Source: Euclidia mi (lineage: Eukaryota; Arthropoda; Insecta; Lepidoptera; Erebidae). From it: DNA of 64,000 nt. The notes under the pieces are model-generated. The model searched no databases. It was not told where the DNA came from and was given only the letters and a program-made list of their open reading frames with translations. Both the position numbers and the translations under genes were made by a program. This document shows, piece after piece, positions 1 to 10,180 of the stretch (positions are counted from its first letter, which is position 1; each line of letters opens with the position of its first letter). The stretch is taken from the NCBI GenBank assembly GCA_944739405.2, contig OX123186.2, forward strand, positions 10,066,995-10,130,994, written 5' to 3'.

Positions 1-110
1 CACTAAGAACGGATTTCCCGAAATTCCCACGGGATCGGCCAAAACGGGTAAATTTAAAAAAAATGCAGGCGTAGCTGCTGGCGTCTCGACTAGTATAAAA
101 TATAATTAAA
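1..110. repeat. Degenerate interspersed repeat fragment
   Basis: The left edge carries a fragment ending in a 'GGCGTAGCTGCTGGCGTCT...ACTAGT' phrase. It resembles 'GGCGAAGCCGCTGGCGACGT' at 45761-45780, so it looks like a degenerate copy of the same interspersed family. The element is cut by the window start. Class is unknown to me; similar phrases are common in lepidopteran genomes (recollection, not checked). Confidence 0.4.
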
Positions 111-1024
111 CTATATGCCAGTTTTGTTATAAATAACGTCTCATCAGGATGTCATGAAGTGTTCAACATTTGTTCTATCTAATGTTTTAATATTTCTCAA
201 CTGTTCCGTCCGGATATTAGGTAATAGCTAATAATAAACAAATAAACACTTTAATTCTGTCAATACATCAATTTAGTAATGAAATGCAAATTTTTTCATG
301 ACATATTATATCTCCGAGGTACCATACCCAAATTCTTCTATAAAATAGGCATGTAATGTCTGTGTTACTATATTTGTTTTCCAGTTCTTAATCTCACTTA
401 TTTTCTATACAGTTTCATATAAGTCTATTTTGCACCAAAGCATAGCTCATATTTTTTTAATTCATACTTACAAATGTCGCCTGTAAGTTAACAATTAAAC
501 ATAACAAGAAAATATATAATCTTTCATCATTCTTTATAATAAAAAAATCTGTACAATCTATTCACCAGTGCTTCTTTTGCTACCCGCCACCACGTAAAAA
601 GCAAAAGCAATTATCTGGATTTACTTTAGCTAGGTTTTTGTTGCCTTACGGTAATCCGTCAAATCTAATCACTGTAAAACCAAAATAACCACATCAAAAA
701 TTCTTAGTTTAATTTCACTGTGAAATGTACTTTGATCATGATATCAAAGATGGAAGATTTTTTTAAAAGATATCGGCAGAGAGTTGACATTTATTTTACG
801 GGTCAATTTCATCTATTAAAATAGAGAGTGTGTTTTTGTATACGACCAGTCTACATCAATACCTGAAAGCAATGGATTTTTGCTCTTTTTCGTTTATGTT
901 AGTCAGTTGTAGTTTTTAAGTTTGATTTGCTCAAAGTTGGCTTTGATGTTTTGATTCAAAATATACGAGTATCTATGATGACTGCTTGTTCATTTTGTTA
1001 GCTTGTTTTGAATCTTAATTAAGT
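111..1024. other. AT-rich DNA, nothing recognised
   Basis: No open frame with recognisable protein features, no tRNA-like box pair and no repeat with a second copy that I could see. Confidence 0.5.
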
Positions 1025-1175
1025 GACAAATACAGTTTACTAACACATAGTAAACTGTAATTGATATTTGAAGTGCAGTCGCCGTTAAAACAAATGAGTC
1101 GTTCATTTGTTTTAACAGCGACTGTACATGAAATATCAATTACAGTTTACTATATGTTAGTAAACTGTATTTGTC
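1025..1175. repeat. 151 bp long palindrome (foldback)
   Basis: Two arms of about 73 bp (1025-1097 and 1103-1175) are reverse complements with about five mismatches, separated by about 5 nt. Each arm also contains its own small inverted repeat (CAGTTTACTA ... TAGTAAACTG), so single strands could form a branched fold as well as one long hairpin. There is no open frame and no convincing flanking duplication. It could be a foldback transposon remnant, a hairpin-RNA source, or the product of a replication template switch. Confidence 0.85.
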
Positions 1176-1204
1176 GTTTGATGTACGTATTATATCGTTA
1201 TTAC

Positions 1205-1297
1205 TAAATTCTGAAAAGTAGCGATACACGCCGTGGATTCGAACCCGACAGTCTCCTAACGGCAATCTATCGTTCACTCTACCAAGCCGCCGTTACT
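1205..1297 (-). mobile_element. tRNA-like SINE head, family B type, truncated
   Basis: Read on the minus strand, this stretch has an A-box-like 'CTTGGTAGAGTGA' and a perfect B-box-like 'GGGTTCGAATCC', followed by 'ACGGCGTGTATCGC'. The layout (drop-in box A, 'GATAGATTGCC', 'GACTGTCGGGTTCGAATCC') matches the head of the SINE at 46106-46410. The SINE body does not follow, so this is a broken copy, not a functional tRNA gene; no acceptor-stem pairing is evident. Confidence 0.55.
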
Positions 1298-1371
1298 AGA
1301 TCTGATAAATATCTACATTAAGATAAAGAACTACTACTCAAGCACATTTTTTTTTCACTTTCTTGTCTGTC

Positions 1372-1460
1372 ACATCATCATCATCAGTTCCGTATGTAAA
1401 CACGGCAAAGGCACGGTCCTTTTCTCACAATGAGAAATGTCAGGCCATATTCCTACTGCT
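1372..1460 (-). mobile_element. SINE 3' end remnant with (GAT)n tail
   Basis: On the minus strand this reads '...ATGGCCTGACATTTCTCATTGTGAGAAAAGG...' and ends in four ATG/GAT trinucleotides (plus-strand ATCATCATCATC at 1376-1387). The phrase resembles the 3' part of the family B SINE at 46106-46410 ('ATGGCCTTACCTTTCTCAAAGTGAAAAGAGG'). It is a 5'-truncated, diverged copy. Its tail lies toward lower coordinates, so it cannot be the tail of the head fragment at 1205-1297. Confidence 0.5.
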
Positions 1461-1900
1461 TATTAATCTTTCCTGCATCACTCATTTACTAATTTTACTA
1501 TTACTGATTACGTCTAGAAAGATAAATAACATCTAAGGAATAGTAAACAATCCACACCGTCCAATCTTTATAACAGAATGTTTCGAATAGCACGTGAAAC
1601 GTCACACCTGATGTTATCACTGGCACAACAAAGGATATCAGACACATGACCCACAGTAGGTATCCACTGCGTATTCACGGCTAAAAACGTTGTACTCCAT
1701 CAGGCAATATACGGTTTAAAAATTATACAAGCTTGTATTGACTTTGCAACCCATATTTTGAAATTCATTTATGTAACTAGGTACCTACGTAGTTTGTAAA
1801 ATGATATTTTGTCTAAAATGTGCTGTCGAAACTGTGACTGCTGCGTTAACTCGTAAGTGGCATGTATATCAGAAACTTAGATTTAAGATTATTACTGTAA
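1461..1900. other. AT-rich DNA, nothing recognised
   Basis: Insertion context of the RTE element that follows; no feature seen. Confidence 0.4.
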
Positions 1901-1911
1901 ATGTTATATAT

Positions 1912-2713
1912 GATGAACTGCATGAATGAGAGCTTTGAATCGAAAGGTATGAAATTGAATGCAAAAAAGACGAAAGTGATGGTGTTTGAGAAGGATGAAA
2001 ATGTGACTGAATGTAATATTGCGATTGGAGAAGAAAACATTGAACAAGTGACAGAATTTGTATATTTGGGTAGCATGTTTACAAGAGATGGAAGATGTGA
2101 AGGAGATATTGAAAGGAGAGTGACTGCGGGAAACTGTGTAAATGGAGCGCTGCATGCCTTTATGAACGGCCAGAATGTGCCAAAACAGGCGCGACTGGCG
2201 GTTCATAATGAAGTGCTTTTGCCCACGTTGATGTACGGTAGTGAGTGTTGGGTGTGGCAGAAAAAGCATGAAAGCAGAATTAACGCAGTTGAGATGCGAT
2301 CACTGCGTAGTATGTGTGGGGTAAGACTGATTGATAGAATTCCGAATGCAGTAATACGAGAGCGATGTGGCCTGAAAGAAGATGTCATGACAAGGATTGA
2401 GAAAGGAATGCTGAAATGGTTTGGGCACGTGGAGCGAATGAGTGAGGAAGGAATCACGCACCAAATATATGAGGCTAACGTGTATGGGCAAGCCGGTCGC
2501 GGCCGACCTCGTAGGACATTCGTCGACCAAATTGGTGACGTTCTGAAAAACGGCAAGGTCCTAAGCACCCGGAATCGGCGAGCATGTATGAACAGAGTAA
2601 TGAATGTAGAGGAAGCGCGTGAGGTTTGTAAGGATAGATGCAAGTGGCGTTCCGTTGTCTCTGCCTACCCCGACGGGAAAAAGGCGTGAGTTTATGTATG
2701 TATGTATGTATGT
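1912..2713 (+). mobile_element. RTE-clade non-LTR retrotransposon, 5'-truncated copy
   Basis: The insert carries the C-terminal part of a reverse-transcriptase ORF, a stop codon, and a (TATG)n tail from about 2692. An 11 bp sequence, ATGTTATATAT, flanks it at 1901-1911 and 2714-2724 and is the likely target-site duplication; it is low complexity, so the exact edges are soft. A 5' truncation, virtually no 3' UTR, and a short tandem tail are typical of RTE-clade LINEs. The last ~55 bp match the 3' ends of the eight SINE family A copies in this window, making this element's lineage the probable mobilising partner of that SINE. Confidence 0.82.
1913..2689 (+). pseudogene. Reverse transcriptase C-terminal fragment (RTE clade)
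   Basis: About 258 open codons encode the end of a LINE reverse transcriptase. Recognisable pieces in order: the 'KLNAKKTKVM' strand of the palm end (about 1952-1981), the thumb motif 'YLGSMFTRDG' (from 2063), 'LMYGSECW' (near 2230), 'GHVERM' (about 2425), and a 'GRGRPRRTFVDQI' stretch (about 2494) that is typical of RTE C-termini, closing with 'SAYPDGKKA' and TGA at 2687-2689. The catalytic Y-x-D-D box and the whole N-terminal endonuclease domain are missing, so the piece cannot reverse transcribe. The frame has no internal stops, which suggests a fairly recent insertion. The start is the insertion boundary, not a true start codon. No promoter is evident. Exact family is not assigned. Confidence 0.85.
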
Positions 2714-2724
2714 ATGTTATATAT

Positions 2725-4216
2725 ATATGCTGTGAGCTAACCTAATAAATAAATAATCTGAACGCAAATTTATTTTTATCATTTCAAACGTGAGCTTATT
2801 TGGCATCCTTGCCTTCAGTAAATAATTGTAGTTTGACAAATATAGTACAATGCTACTTAAAAAAATATTACCAAATCTAGAAATGTCCTCAGTAAAACAC
2901 ATGCTTGACAGTTCCCTATATGGGATGCCCGACTGTTCATTACAACGCTCTTGAAACAGCACAAAGCCCGACTGTCGTAATTTTGGCCAAAGCTAAATAG
3001 TGCTTATCATGCACACAAGGCCTGTCCACATCAAACGTATTTCAGCGGACACTTCATTCTACTCGACTACAAATCGAACGCAGTGTGCTCGTAAGTGTAG
3101 TAAATTGCGCATAATCCATCTCTATTAAGGACAATGGATACTCTGTGACGTAGACTATTCCGACACAGTACATGTGAATGTCAAAGGTGAAGTATTGAGA
3201 ATCCAGATTGAATGGGAAGGTCTTGAGTTAAATAAAACTGGGACTGAAGATGTTTCCTGGAACTATTGAAATATTTTGGAACCTTTTTATCGACGATGGC
3301 TATTGAGATTGAGGTTCAAAAATAGATGTTTTTATCTGCGATTATGGCGAAGAAATAATATTATAATATATATTTACTTACAAGGTAGTTTATTTGTAAC
3401 ATTATGGAACATAATGTTTAGTTCAAGATAGCTTATCCAAGTATTGAAATTTCGATTAGTACTACGTTTTATTACAACTCATATTTGAAGCACAATTGTG
3501 CGAATGAATAGTGTATAAGAATGTTTAAAGCATAGTAAAATAAGTTACTGGTGATAGTGCCATATGTACTTATGAACACATCAAACACATGACTGTTTTA
3601 ATTCCTTCTTGAAAACGAAAATCGGCTTCGCTTATAATAAGTAGTTACTATGTTTATTCATGACATCGTTACAATTATTGGAATATTCAATCAATTGTTG
3701 TGATTACCACTAGTTTAGCTGAACAAGACCGTCACGTTCCGGAGGTGACAGGTGCAGTAATCGATCGCAGGACACAATAATCCATCTCGTTTGAAACTGG
3801 ATGAGAATTGCACACACAAGCGGTTTGCAACCTAACTAATTGTAGAGCCGGTGCGGTTAGAACACACGTAGGTGTCAAACGTTCTTCGATAGAATAGATT
3901 ATAACTGCTTGGTCAACAAGATATTGAAATTACAAAAAGGAATAACTGTGCTCATTTTATTACGAGCAGTCTAACCCAACTACAGAGATCACTCTGTCTC
4001 TAGAATATAGTCTTGACGTAACATTATGCACTATAATATTTATTCAGCGCGTGAGTATAATAACTTCCTTTTCCCCATTCACTATTCTACTCCTTCCCTA
4101 TCTCTTTTGCTCTCCATTTTGGCTGTAGGCTTAGATATTTTGTCTTGCTATTGTAATTTTAATGCTATGAGACATAAAGAAGAAGAAAGAAAAAAGAAAT
4201 ATTTATTTTCTTTCTT
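2725..4216. other. AT-rich DNA, nothing recognised
   Basis: Short chance frames only (for example 2717-2962 minus and 4026-4232 plus); none shows domain motifs or plausible splice context. Confidence 0.5.
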
Positions 4217-4263
4217 TTTCATAATGCGATGAAACATGTAGTATGTTTCATCGCATTGTGAAA
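4217..4263. repeat. Inverted repeat, 21 bp arms
   Basis: Arms 4217-4237 and 4243-4263 (core ATGCGATGAAACAT) differ at one position, with a 5 nt loop. It forms a strong hairpin. Function unknown; may be a small palindromic duplication. Confidence 0.75.
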
Positions 4264-4639
4264 GATGCTATATTAGAAAGCCAGAAATAACACTTACTGA
4301 CGGCCTGCTGCTACAAAACGCCGTACGACACTGCAGAGGTAGGTCATACAAAAAATATATACTTAAAACCACGCAAATGAAATGCCTCTAAGTTGAAACA
4401 TAAATAAAGGATTACTAAATTTATTGCGTGCCACGAAAACATTTCCAAGCGGGGTTAAGTATTTGAAGACATTAAAGGTCTGTCTACTTTAGAATTCAAT
4501 GATGTAGGTTACCTAAAGTCTTGTATAATGTAATAAAATATTTTTATAACAAATACCTCGAGGCTGTAGTGTGTCTCGTCTGTGTCTTCAGATTTGTATT
4601 AAAATTTGTATTTTTATGTTTAATACCCTAATATGTGAT

Positions 4640-4785
4640 ACTAGCTTCACCCGTGACTTCGCTCGCATGGGATTGGTTATTCTTACAAAAGATAGCCCAT
4701 GTACGATTCTGATGACGTATAATCTATATTACTGAAAAATTTCATCAAAATTCGTTTAGTAATTTTTGCATCAAATAGTAAAAAG
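4640..4785 (+). repeat. Degenerate 'CTAGCTT..GCCCG..TTCGCTCGC' repeat
   Basis: Begins 'ACTAGCTTCACCCGTGACTT' and contains 'AAATTTCATCAAAATTCG'. Both phrases recur in diverged form at 52619-53195 ('ACTAGCTTTTGCCCGCGGCT' and 'AAATTTCAACAAAATCGG'). This is therefore a decayed copy of that family. Coding capacity is not visible. Confidence 0.5.
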
Positions 4786-7295
4786 CCAATTCCCTGTCCT
4801 CACAACTTACGCATTTATGGTAATAGCAATTTGGGCGTCTTCAATTAAGTAAAGCAGTTACTGTAATAGAAATAATAAAACTATTTCTACATATATCTCT
4901 GTTTCTCTTCAATAAAAGTTTCAAAAAAATTTCTCGTCCGATACAAAACACTACTACAGTTTAGTAAGAATAACATAAAGTTTATTTCCTTTCTCAAACA
5001 ATATCATAAACTGAAATGTTTTTCTCCAAGACAGACTCTGAAGGAATATCTCTATTTTTTAAATTTTCTGCACAAAAGTCTCTCATTCTTAAAGAGTTTT
5101 CTGTTATTGGCAGCTCCTTTCTTAGTTTAGCTAGATAGAAAATATATAGGAAGGCTAGCGAGTTGCCTTTAAAAAATGTGAAACTTTGTAAAACTGTACA
5201 AAGTTTTTTGATTAACGTAAATACGGATAGAAAATAAATATAGACTCTGTAATCTCTGCTTATTACTTCCGAAATACTTTTAACTCTTTAAAGGGTTAAA
5301 ATGTCAAGGACTTTTTAGTCAATTTACTAAGCGATTTTCTTTAAAGAGGTTTTTGTATATATAATTTTGGAAAGCAAATATGGGCTTTTGAAATACGAAA
5401 TCGGTAGTTTTTACAGACTATTCGCAGCTATGATTGCCTATGTTTTGATTCGTTTTATATTATTCTCTCATAAATGGTAGAGTTGCATTAGTCTATCTAA
5501 AAATCGCAGATTTTTTTTTATCATTTTCAACATACACTGCGTTCCATTTTGAAGTATTTTTATTCCAAAAGTTTAAATAAAATGCCAACCAATTTATCAG
5601 AAAATATTAGAATGAATATCTTAAATAACTTTCGAGTTTCAAAGAGAAAATATTATGGAATAATCTTTGTTGCAGCCAAATTGAATTCAGCTGTAATGAA
5701 AATAAATATAAGTACAGCGTAGTTTGATAATGTCTAAAATTGAACTTTATCGCTACAAGAAACCTTTTATGGTGACATTTGGTTTGGTATGAACGAAATT
5801 AATATGTATTAAATATGATTTACAGTTATTGCGTTATGGAAACATAAAGCTAGGTTGTAATTACTCTAGAATTCTAGATCATTATATTTTGTCTAACATT
5901 ATTTTGAATCTAATTATATTTTGAACAGGTAAATGTAAATTTTACTTACGTATGTCACAGAGCAACAAATTAATAAGGGTCCTGTACCGCAATGGCAAAC
6001 GTACAAATTTATCGATTCTCGAGGTTAAGGACGTATGGTTTATAGATTGGAGGCCGGTCACAAAAAGTCACACCCTTCTCTGTCTCGGAGAGCACTTAAG
6101 CTGTCAGCCCAGGTTGTCATGAAGATCTATGACAATCGTGATGAAGACCTCAAACACCTTGACACTGGCCACAGCCATAGAACATTGCTATCCGTATCCT
6201 TTCGGAAGTGTGACCATCGCTCTCTAGAAAACCAAATATTTTTTCCCGAATCAAACGAAAACCCTAGAGCAGGATGACGCTAAGGTTATGACCAAAAAGT
6301 AACAAAACATCAAAAACCTTCTAAGTTACCTCTTTGTTATCAGAACATGATAAACTAATATTAGAACTTCGGCAAAAAAGTTATAATTTTGCTATGTTTT
6401 AAAAGTGCCTCTTCCATAACCCTCTACTTCTATATGTAGCTTCCGTATCGCTTCATATGTAAGCCTTCTACACACAAACTTCATTATAACTTCAAGATAA
6501 TCGATCACCCACTTATTTAAAGCCAAACAAAGTCGGGCGAAACGAGAAAAAAGATATTGAAGCACGGAAAGAACATTTATCATAAACTTGGCGGAAACAA
6601 TCTTAAGTCTTTCAATTTGAATCCTTAACAAAAAAGTGTTTAACTTTTAGTTGGACGACTTTGCTCTTCTAGTGCAGTTTTTTAATATGCAAAGGAAATT
6701 TTCTTGAAGCATTTCATTGGTGCAAGACCGTGGGAAATTTGCTTCCACATCGCGAAAAAACGCTATATTGAACTTTCGTCGAGTTTGCCTGAAAATGTTT
6801 CTGGTAGCTTTGCTATGATTATTTTCCGCAGGTTGCATGAGGAAGTTTTGAATTTTTCGTTTATAGACAATATTTATCGCGAGAGTTGGAATAACAGTAC
6901 AGATTTTTTTTTGAAAACTGAATTATTTTGCAATTAAGATAATACTCGTAGAAGCGATTCACATTTAAAGTCTGTTTTAAAAAGAGAATAAAATGAACGC
7001 CTAATTAAACTAATAACAGTTTTTGATTATTGTTTCTGTATATTTATGAATTTCATTTCCCACACTGTCAGCATGGATCTGGCTTCTTGTTATGAATCTG
7101 ACACTACTACTTCTTTTTAATAGTCATTTTACTTTCTGGAGACTCATTGCTATTTTACTTTTTATAGTCGGTAGGTATTGACAATTACAATCGCTTTAAC
7201 TGAACGGAGTATGATAGATAAGTTTAAATCAAATTACAGTATATATTTGTTGGTAGCAAACGTAAAAGAACTGTATGACAAAAAGTTTGATAGCA
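4786..7295. other. AT-rich DNA with short unassigned frames
   Basis: Small open frames at 6035-6277 (+), 6392-6631 (-) and 6704-6937 (+) encode 77-80 residues without any motif I recognise, and no convincing start context or splice framework. No SINE boxes or TIRs found here. Confidence 0.4.
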
Positions 7296-7425
7296 AAGGA
7301 GAACTGTCATGGCCCATACAAAATTTACCCAGGCCCGACAAAAACGAAACATACCTCAGTTTTTTTGTTATATTACATATAGCAAAAATATCGTAACAGT
7401 ATTTTAAATAACAGTGGTTAACAAC
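7296..7425 (+). repeat. Unclassified repeat, inverted partner at 10065-10180
   Basis: 'AAAGGAGAACTGTCAT', 'CCCAGGCCCGACA..AACGAAACATA' and 'GTGGTTAACAAC' recur in the same order on the minus strand at 10065-10180. The pair is diverged and lies in opposite orientation on either side of the mariner element. No ORF or TIR identifies its class. Confidence 0.65.
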
Positions 7426-7719
7426 TATTTATAGCTATTTGACTTTACTCAGGAGAAATATTTAAAAACCATTTATTTTTCACTTAATAGCAATTGTATG
7501 TATCCATTTAGAATGACCCTAAGTTAATACAAATAGGAAATATAGACAGTCACCAAACTTTTATCTCCATTAGAGCAAAGATAAAATATTGGTAGTAGAA
7601 TATACTATATCCGAAAGTGAAAAAAAAATACATGTAATGTGTTATCTTAGGTTTAATACCTGCTCTAGATCAGGTAACAGAAACCAATCGTGGTTACTTA
7701 CTCTTTCATTAGAACTTGA

Positions 7720-7850
7720 ATAGCGCGGGTCAGAGCGGGGAGGGTCCGTAGGTACGCGGCCACAGATGACTAAATAGGCGAACAAAGCGCGTGCGCTGAC
7801 GCATCGTGCTTATCGGCGCAGTTCTTCGCTTCCCTGTGTTGATATAAGAT
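7720..7850. other. Local GC-rich patch, unassigned
   Basis: A roughly 130 bp patch with many CpGs ('GCGCGTGCGCTGACGCATCG') stands out from AT-rich surroundings just left of the mariner element. No tRNA boxes, ORF or second copy was found. It may be part of a decayed repeat or a regulatory region. Confidence 0.3.
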
Positions 7851-7945
7851 CTGGGCGATTCTGTTTCCGAGGTTATATTTTACGACCACTTTAAGCATTC
7901 TTCTTACCGGACTTGATTATTTGCTTTACGAGTGGTTCGTTGATA

Positions 7946-7972
7946 CGAGGGTCAAACTGAAAGTTCTTAGAA
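7946..7972 (+). repeat. Mariner left terminal inverted repeat
   Basis: 27 bp, 26 of 27 matching the reverse complement of 9212-9238; preceded by TA. Confidence 0.93.
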
Positions 7973-8010
7973 AATCAAAAACTGATTACATTAGCCAGTT
8001 ATTAGTTTTA

Positions 8011-9063
8011 TTATATCTTTTCAAAATATTGTCCATTGACGTCAATACACCGCTGCATGCGATGGAACCACTGGGAAAAGCACTTTGCCCACTCGTCCTT
8101 AGGGGTCTCTTCAATGGCATCGCGATACGCAGCCACCGCTTCTTCAGCATTCATAAACCGCTTTCCTTTAAGGTTTTCTTTAATTTTTGGAAATAAATAA
8201 AAATCACAAGGCGCGAGGTCGGGGCTATACGGCGGGTGACCCAGTAATTCAACGTTTGATGTCGCCAAATAGTCGATCGTTCGCTTGGCGGTGTGCGACG
8301 AGGCGTTGTCGTGGTGAAGGAGGATCCTACTGCGAGGTCGTTTCTCTCGAACTTTTTCCAAGACAAGTGGCAAACAATTGGTAGTGTACCATTCTGCAGA
8401 AACTGTTTTTTGATCCTCTAACACAATTGTTGCGAAATGACCTATCCTTCCAAAGAACGAGGCCACCATTTTTTTTCCCGCACTTCGATCTCTCTTCACT
8501 TTAGTTGGCAACTCCTCGAAAGGAAACACCCACTGAGCAGATTGTCTTTTGGTTTCAGGATCATAACAGTAAATCCAGCTTTCGTCACCTGTTAGTATGT
8601 CGAACACAGCATTTGAGTCACCTCCGTTAAATCTTTCAATCATTTTACGGCACCAATCCACACGATGGAGTTTTTGAGCCTTAGTCAAATTATGAGGTAT
8701 CCACCGGGCGCAAAGCTTCCTGACCGCTAAATGTTCGTGGAGGATTTTGTGCACTTGACTCATACCAATGCCTAAGCTTGTCTGAATCTGCTGATAGGTC
8801 ACTCTTTTGTCAGTCTCTATCATACGCCGCACAACACAGATGTTATTTTCAGTCATCGCCGTAGAAGGCCGTCCCTCACGTACATCATCAGTGAGATTAG
8901 TGCGACCACGTTTAAACTCATTAAACCAGTTGTAAACAGTCGCACGAGATGGGGCTTCATCGTGAAAGGCCAATCGTAGTCTATCATAACTTTCTTGTTG
9001 ACTTAAATGACATCGAAAGTCATAAAAAATCATTGCACGAAAATTTTCTCGTGTTAAATTCAT
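8011..9063 (-). CDS. Mariner-family transposase
   Basis: Encodes 350 residues, close to the usual mariner length of about 345. The enzyme would bind the element's TIRs, cut both strands and insert at TA sites in the nucleus. The N-terminal ~115 residues look like the paired helix-turn-helix DNA-binding region, followed by the linker 'WIPHNL' (121-126; family consensus W-V-P-H-E-L). The catalytic triad is D160 (in TGDESWIY), D252 (in HHDNASSH) and D287 (after YSPDLAPC), with 34 residues between the last two: DD34D. The frame is open from 9153, but the methionine at 9063 is chosen because it starts the conserved 'MNLTRENFRAMIFYDF' region and has A at -3; the extra 30 codons are hydrophobic and uncharacteristic. 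Tandem TAA stops occur at 8013-8008 and an AATAAA signal (8012-8007) overlaps them. Subfamily is not assigned. Confidence 0.93.
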   Translation of the reverse strand: MNLTRENFRAMIFYDFRCHLSQQESYDRLRLAFHDEAPSRATVYNWFNEFKRGRTNLTDDVREGRPSTAMTENNICVVRRMIETDKRVTYQQIQTSLGIGMSQVHKILHEHLAVRKLCARWIPHNLTKAQKLHRVDWCRKMIERFNGGDSNAVFDILTGDESWIYCYDPETKRQSAQWVFPFEELPTKVKRDRSAGKKMVASFFGRIGHFATIVLEDQKTVSAEWYTTNCLPLVLEKVREKRPRSRILLHHDNASSHTAKRTIDYLATSNVELLGHPPYSPDLAPCDFYLFPKIKENLKGKRFMNAEEAVAAYRDAIEETPKDEWAKCFSQWFHRMQRCIDVNGQYFEKI

Positions 9064-9211
9064 GTTGACGTGACACAGACAATTTTCAATTTGCCGCCAA
9101 ATCGTAAAACAAAATGACAAATGAATGAAATATATACTCAGTAATATTGGCAAAGAGTTCTATTTTCAAATTTTAGAATATTTTTTTATTATATTGTTTA
9201 TAAGTGGCCAG

Positions 9212-9238
9212 TTCTAAGAACTTTCAGTTTGGCCCTCG
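9212..9238 (-). repeat. Mariner right terminal inverted repeat
   Basis: 27 bp partner of the left TIR, followed by TA at 9239-9240; the sole difference is C for T at the seventh position from the tip. Confidence 0.93.
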
Positions 9239-9539
9239 TATGGCTGACGATGATTGTGCTGTTTGTGAACGTACATTACGACATCGAGATAACTTTGTCC
9301 ATCCCGCACTGGATGGCACAACTTAGAGACATAGAAATAGAAAATGAATAAAAACTGATTTTCAGAATTATTATTTTTTTTATTTATCAATATTATATTC
9401 CACTATCAAGCTCCCAGATTTGTAATGATACCTTTATTCTTTACCTTCGAAGATTTAAATGAACCTTTAACTCGATTGATTTAACTTACTTACCCGAAGG
9501 GGTACGTATTACGTAACTATTATATAATATTTGCCAGCC

Positions 9540-9676
9540 GTGTGTTTGACGGCATAGAATACAAGTGTCACCACCCCCTATCTTCCCGTGGGTGTCGTAA
9601 GAGGCGACTAAGGGATAACACGGTGCAAATACCATCTTTGTGTAAAGACGGAAAACTCGACACCAAACCCTATACG
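9540..9676 (+). repeat. Probable repeat fragment ('GGTGTCGTAAGAGGCGACTA')
   Basis: Contains 'CCCGTGGGTGTCGTAAGAGG' followed by 'CGACTAAGGGATAACAC', a phrase I associate with a high-copy lepidopteran non-LTR element. There is no second copy in this window, so the call rests on recollection. It directly precedes a SINE. Confidence 0.35.
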
Positions 9677-9934
9677 ACTGCCTCGTTGGTCTCGTGGCAT
9701 AAATGTGCGCGTGGTGTCGGGAGGTCCCGGGTTCGATTTCTGGGTCGGGCAGTGTTATTGGGTTTTTCTGTCGTAATTCTCAGTAGCAGCACGGAGTCTG
9801 GAAATGTGCCCGGTACGGCAATAGGCTCGCCCCTTATTAAGTGGGACTAAAGTCTATCTGGCGAAAAGTGGGTGTAGAAATACACCTCTGCCTGCCTCTT
9901 CGGGGTTATAGGCGTGAGACTATGTATGTATGTA
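9677..9934 (+). mobile_element. SINE family A copy, full-length
   Basis: Has a tRNA-like head with box A 'TTGGTCTCGTGGC' and box B 'GGGTTCGATTTC', then the family body ('ACGGAGTCTGGAAATGTGCC', 'GCAATAGGCTCGCCCC') and the conserved 3' end 'CCTCTGCCTGCCTCTTCGGG', 'GGCGTGAGACTATG', finishing in a (TATG)n tail. RNA polymerase III transcription from the internal boxes is the expected mode. The 3' end matches the RTE copy at 1912-2713. Confidence 0.85.
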
Positions 9935-10064
9935 GCTACGTATTATTATTTACTAGAACTTAAGGTCATCTGGATAATCCAATCATTACTTTATTTTACA
10001 AGTTTTGTGAGTAAATAATTATCAAACATATTTTTAGTATGAAAAATTCAAAAGTAATTATTTT

Positions 10065-10180
10065 GTTGTTAACCACTTATTTCGAATATAAAATTAATAC
10101 ATATTTGTTATACTTAAAATAACAAAAAATCTTATGTTTCGTTCATGTCGGGTCTGGGTCACAAATGACAGTTCTCCTTT
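10065..10180 (-). repeat. Unclassified repeat, inverted partner of 7296-7425
   Basis: Reverse complement shares 'GGAGAACTGTCAT', 'CAGACCCGACATGAACGAAA' and 'GTGGTTAACAAC' in order with 7296-7425. Diverged; class unknown. Confidence 0.65.

Larger units (their letters stand above)
7946..9238 (-). mobile_element. Apparently intact mariner transposon (DD34D)
   Basis: A 1293 bp element with 27 bp terminal inverted repeats (7946-7972 and 9212-9238, beginning CGAGGGTCAAACTGAAAGTT) that differ at one base. Both ends abut the dinucleotide TA (7944-7945 and 9239-9240), the standard Tc1/mariner target duplication. The single transposase gene fills nearly the whole element on the minus strand. There is only about 38 bp between the stop codon and the left TIR. 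Length, TIR size, TA duplication and an unbroken ORF together suggest a complete and possibly active copy. Confidence 0.95.

Noticed and set aside
2203..2643. 146-codon minus frame
   Set aside because: Antisense shadow of the RTE reverse transcriptase fragment.
4026..4232. 68-codon plus-strand frame
   Set aside because: Ends in low-complexity Lys/Glu and Phe runs and overlaps the hairpin at 4217; no motif, no splice context.
8151..8384. Frames on both strands inside the mariner
   Set aside because: Shadows of the transposase reading frame.
9542..9850. 102-codon frame
   Set aside because: Lies across a repeat fragment and SINE 9677-9934; the translation is non-coding SINE sequence.
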